Assembly (NCBI RefSeq): GCF_902635505.1
Contig: NC_045431.1
Coordinates: 3,348,001 to 3,412,000 of the forward strand
DNA from: Sarcophilus harrisii
Taxonomy: Eukaryota > Chordata > Mammalia > Dasyuromorphia > Dasyuridae
Direction: 5' to 3'
DNA: 64,000 nucleotides
This document shows positions 63,290 to 64,000 of the stretch, piece after piece. The notes under the pieces are model-generated. The model was not told where the DNA came from. It saw only the letters and a program-made list of their open reading frames with translations, and searched no databases. Numbering within the stretch: the first letter of the stretch is position 1; every line of letters begins with the position of its first letter. A program made the position numbers and the translations under genes.

Positions 63290-63381
63290 GAGCAGAATGG
63301 CATATTGGCAAAGCGGGATGGATTTGGACTCAGAAAATCTTTGTCAAGCTTGATTTTAAGCTCTGACAATTGCTCTGTGTG
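63290..63381 (+). repeat. MIR-type SINE head, split by an antisense SINE
   Basis: 'cagaatggcatattggcaaagcgggatggatttggactcag', 'gacaattgctctgtgtg'. The core resumes at 63600-63660 ('agcccctcaataaatctcaacttctataaaatggtggggctag'). Confidence 0.75.
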
Positions 63382-63393
63382 ACCCAAATCAAT
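63382..63393. repeat. Target-site duplication of inserted SINE, copy 1
   Basis: acccaaatcaat, repeated exactly at 63588-63599. Confidence 0.9.
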
Positions 63394-63587
63394 GCTGTGG
63401 TTTAATCCTTTTTTATTTTACTTTACTTCATTTATTTATTTGCTCGTTTGTTTATTTTTGTACTATTTCCTCCTCGGGCTCATTTTACAGAATAAAGCAA
63501 TGAGGCAAACATAATGAAGTGACTTGGCCAGGTTCACCCAGTTAAGTGTCTGAGGGCAGATTTGAACTCAGGAAAAGGAGCTGTCCC
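63394..63587 (-). repeat. CORE-SINE (MIR/MAR type), antisense, inserted in a MIR
   Basis: A 194-bp insert bounded by an exact 12-bp duplication. T-rich part (63411-63460, the tail in antisense), then 'cgggctcattttacagaataaagcaatgaggcaaac', 'gaagtgacttggccaggttcacccagttaagtgtctgagggcagatttgaactcagg', 'ggagctgtccc' toward the head. Confidence 0.85.
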
Positions 63588-63599
63588 ACCCAAATCAAT
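63588..63599. repeat. Target-site duplication of inserted SINE, copy 2
   Basis: Exact second copy of acccaaatcaat; the interrupted MIR core resumes directly after it. Confidence 0.9.
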
Positions 63600-63739
63600 A
63601 GCCCCTCAATAAATCTCAACTTCTATAAAATGGTGGGGCTAGATTGGAGAACCTTTCATTTATTTTCCAGCCCAAACTTAGGAATTGTACTTACATGGTA
63701 ACTATTTATATTTATATTAATCTTAATGAATGAAAGAAT

Positions 63740-64000
63740 ATACAACTTCTCCCCTTTTTTCCCTCCTTATTAAGTTCCCATCAGATTTTTGGTCCATTCA
63801 CTCTCATGATCTTCCCACATATGATACTAGTTTGGATGAGCTTCATTTTTCTGGTTCCACATTTGGCACTTTGTATTGTTCCAAAAAGATCTTTCCAGAT
63901 TTCTTTGTACTCCACATAATTGTCCATCTTGACTTTTAAATTATCCCATTCTATTAATGTACCACAATTTATTTGACCCTCTATTGTCAGGTATTTTGAT
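63740..64000 (-). repeat. L1 LINE 3' UTR and ORF2 end, antisense, cut by window edge
   Basis: 'ggtccattcactctcatgatc', 'cctttccagatttctttgtactcc'-like 'gatctttccagatttctttg', and 'cattctattaatgtaccacaatttatttgaccctctattg' equal the antisense L1 '..attccattacattcatataccacaatttattcagcc'. The rest lies beyond the window. Confidence 0.7.

Overview
The window looks like intergenic or intronic DNA from a marsupial, and I could not recognise any conventional protein-coding exon in it. The marsupial call rests on repeat families. There are several copies of a CORE-type SINE whose 3' end reads like the tail of an RTE/BovB LINE (MAR1 type), two copies of a younger tRNA-like SINE ending in a run such as ccaattgcctcag plus an A-rich tail, and L1 elements with marsupial-style 3' UTRs. 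The younger SINE resembles the WSINE1 type I associate with Australian marsupials, so an australidelphian source is my best guess. That last step is inference from memory of the families, not a database match.

Layout. 1-4 kb: a 500-bp purine tract, old SINEs (MIR/THER, MAR1), an ATC microsatellite and an L1 3' fragment. 4.4-10.9 kb: one old antisense L1 with a second, younger L1 inserted in its ORF2; the inner copy has an exact 13-bp target-site duplication and keeps a 346-codon open ORF2 segment. 11-25 kb: scattered MIR-type SINEs, L2 tails, microsatellites, a relic hAT-like element, and unique stretches that may be conserved non-coding sequence (14.9-15.3 and 20.7-21.0 kb). 25.4-26.3 kb: a repeat-free block, one of the better enhancer-like candidates. 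26.7-43.4 kb: MAR1 and MIR copies, L2 tails, a hAT-type MITE with an 8-bp duplication, a short unexplained duplicate pair, and further unique blocks. 44-47.7 kb: a mosaic of L2, L1 and MIR pieces, a long CT run within an L2 tail, and a probable fossil solo LTR. 48.2-48.8 kb: unique sequence with a 77-codon ORF that starts with a hydrophobic, signal-peptide-like segment. 49.8-51.4 kb: a long antisense L2 copy. 52-55.5 kb: unique sequence, MIRs, a plus-strand L1 3' part and another antisense L2. 55.8-56.3 kb: the only clear CpG island, next to a 300-bp CCTT tract. 57-64 kb: a non-LTR element with a degraded RT motif, a CR1/L3 relic split by a microsatellite, a SINE-in-SINE insertion with an exact 12-bp duplication, and the start of another L1 at the edge.

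If the window has a function, it is more likely regulatory than coding. The CpG island at about 56 kb is the most promoter-like feature, and the unique blocks around it could be distal elements. Repeat boundaries given as round numbers are estimates by eye, usually within 10-40 bases; boundaries defined by target-site duplications are exact.
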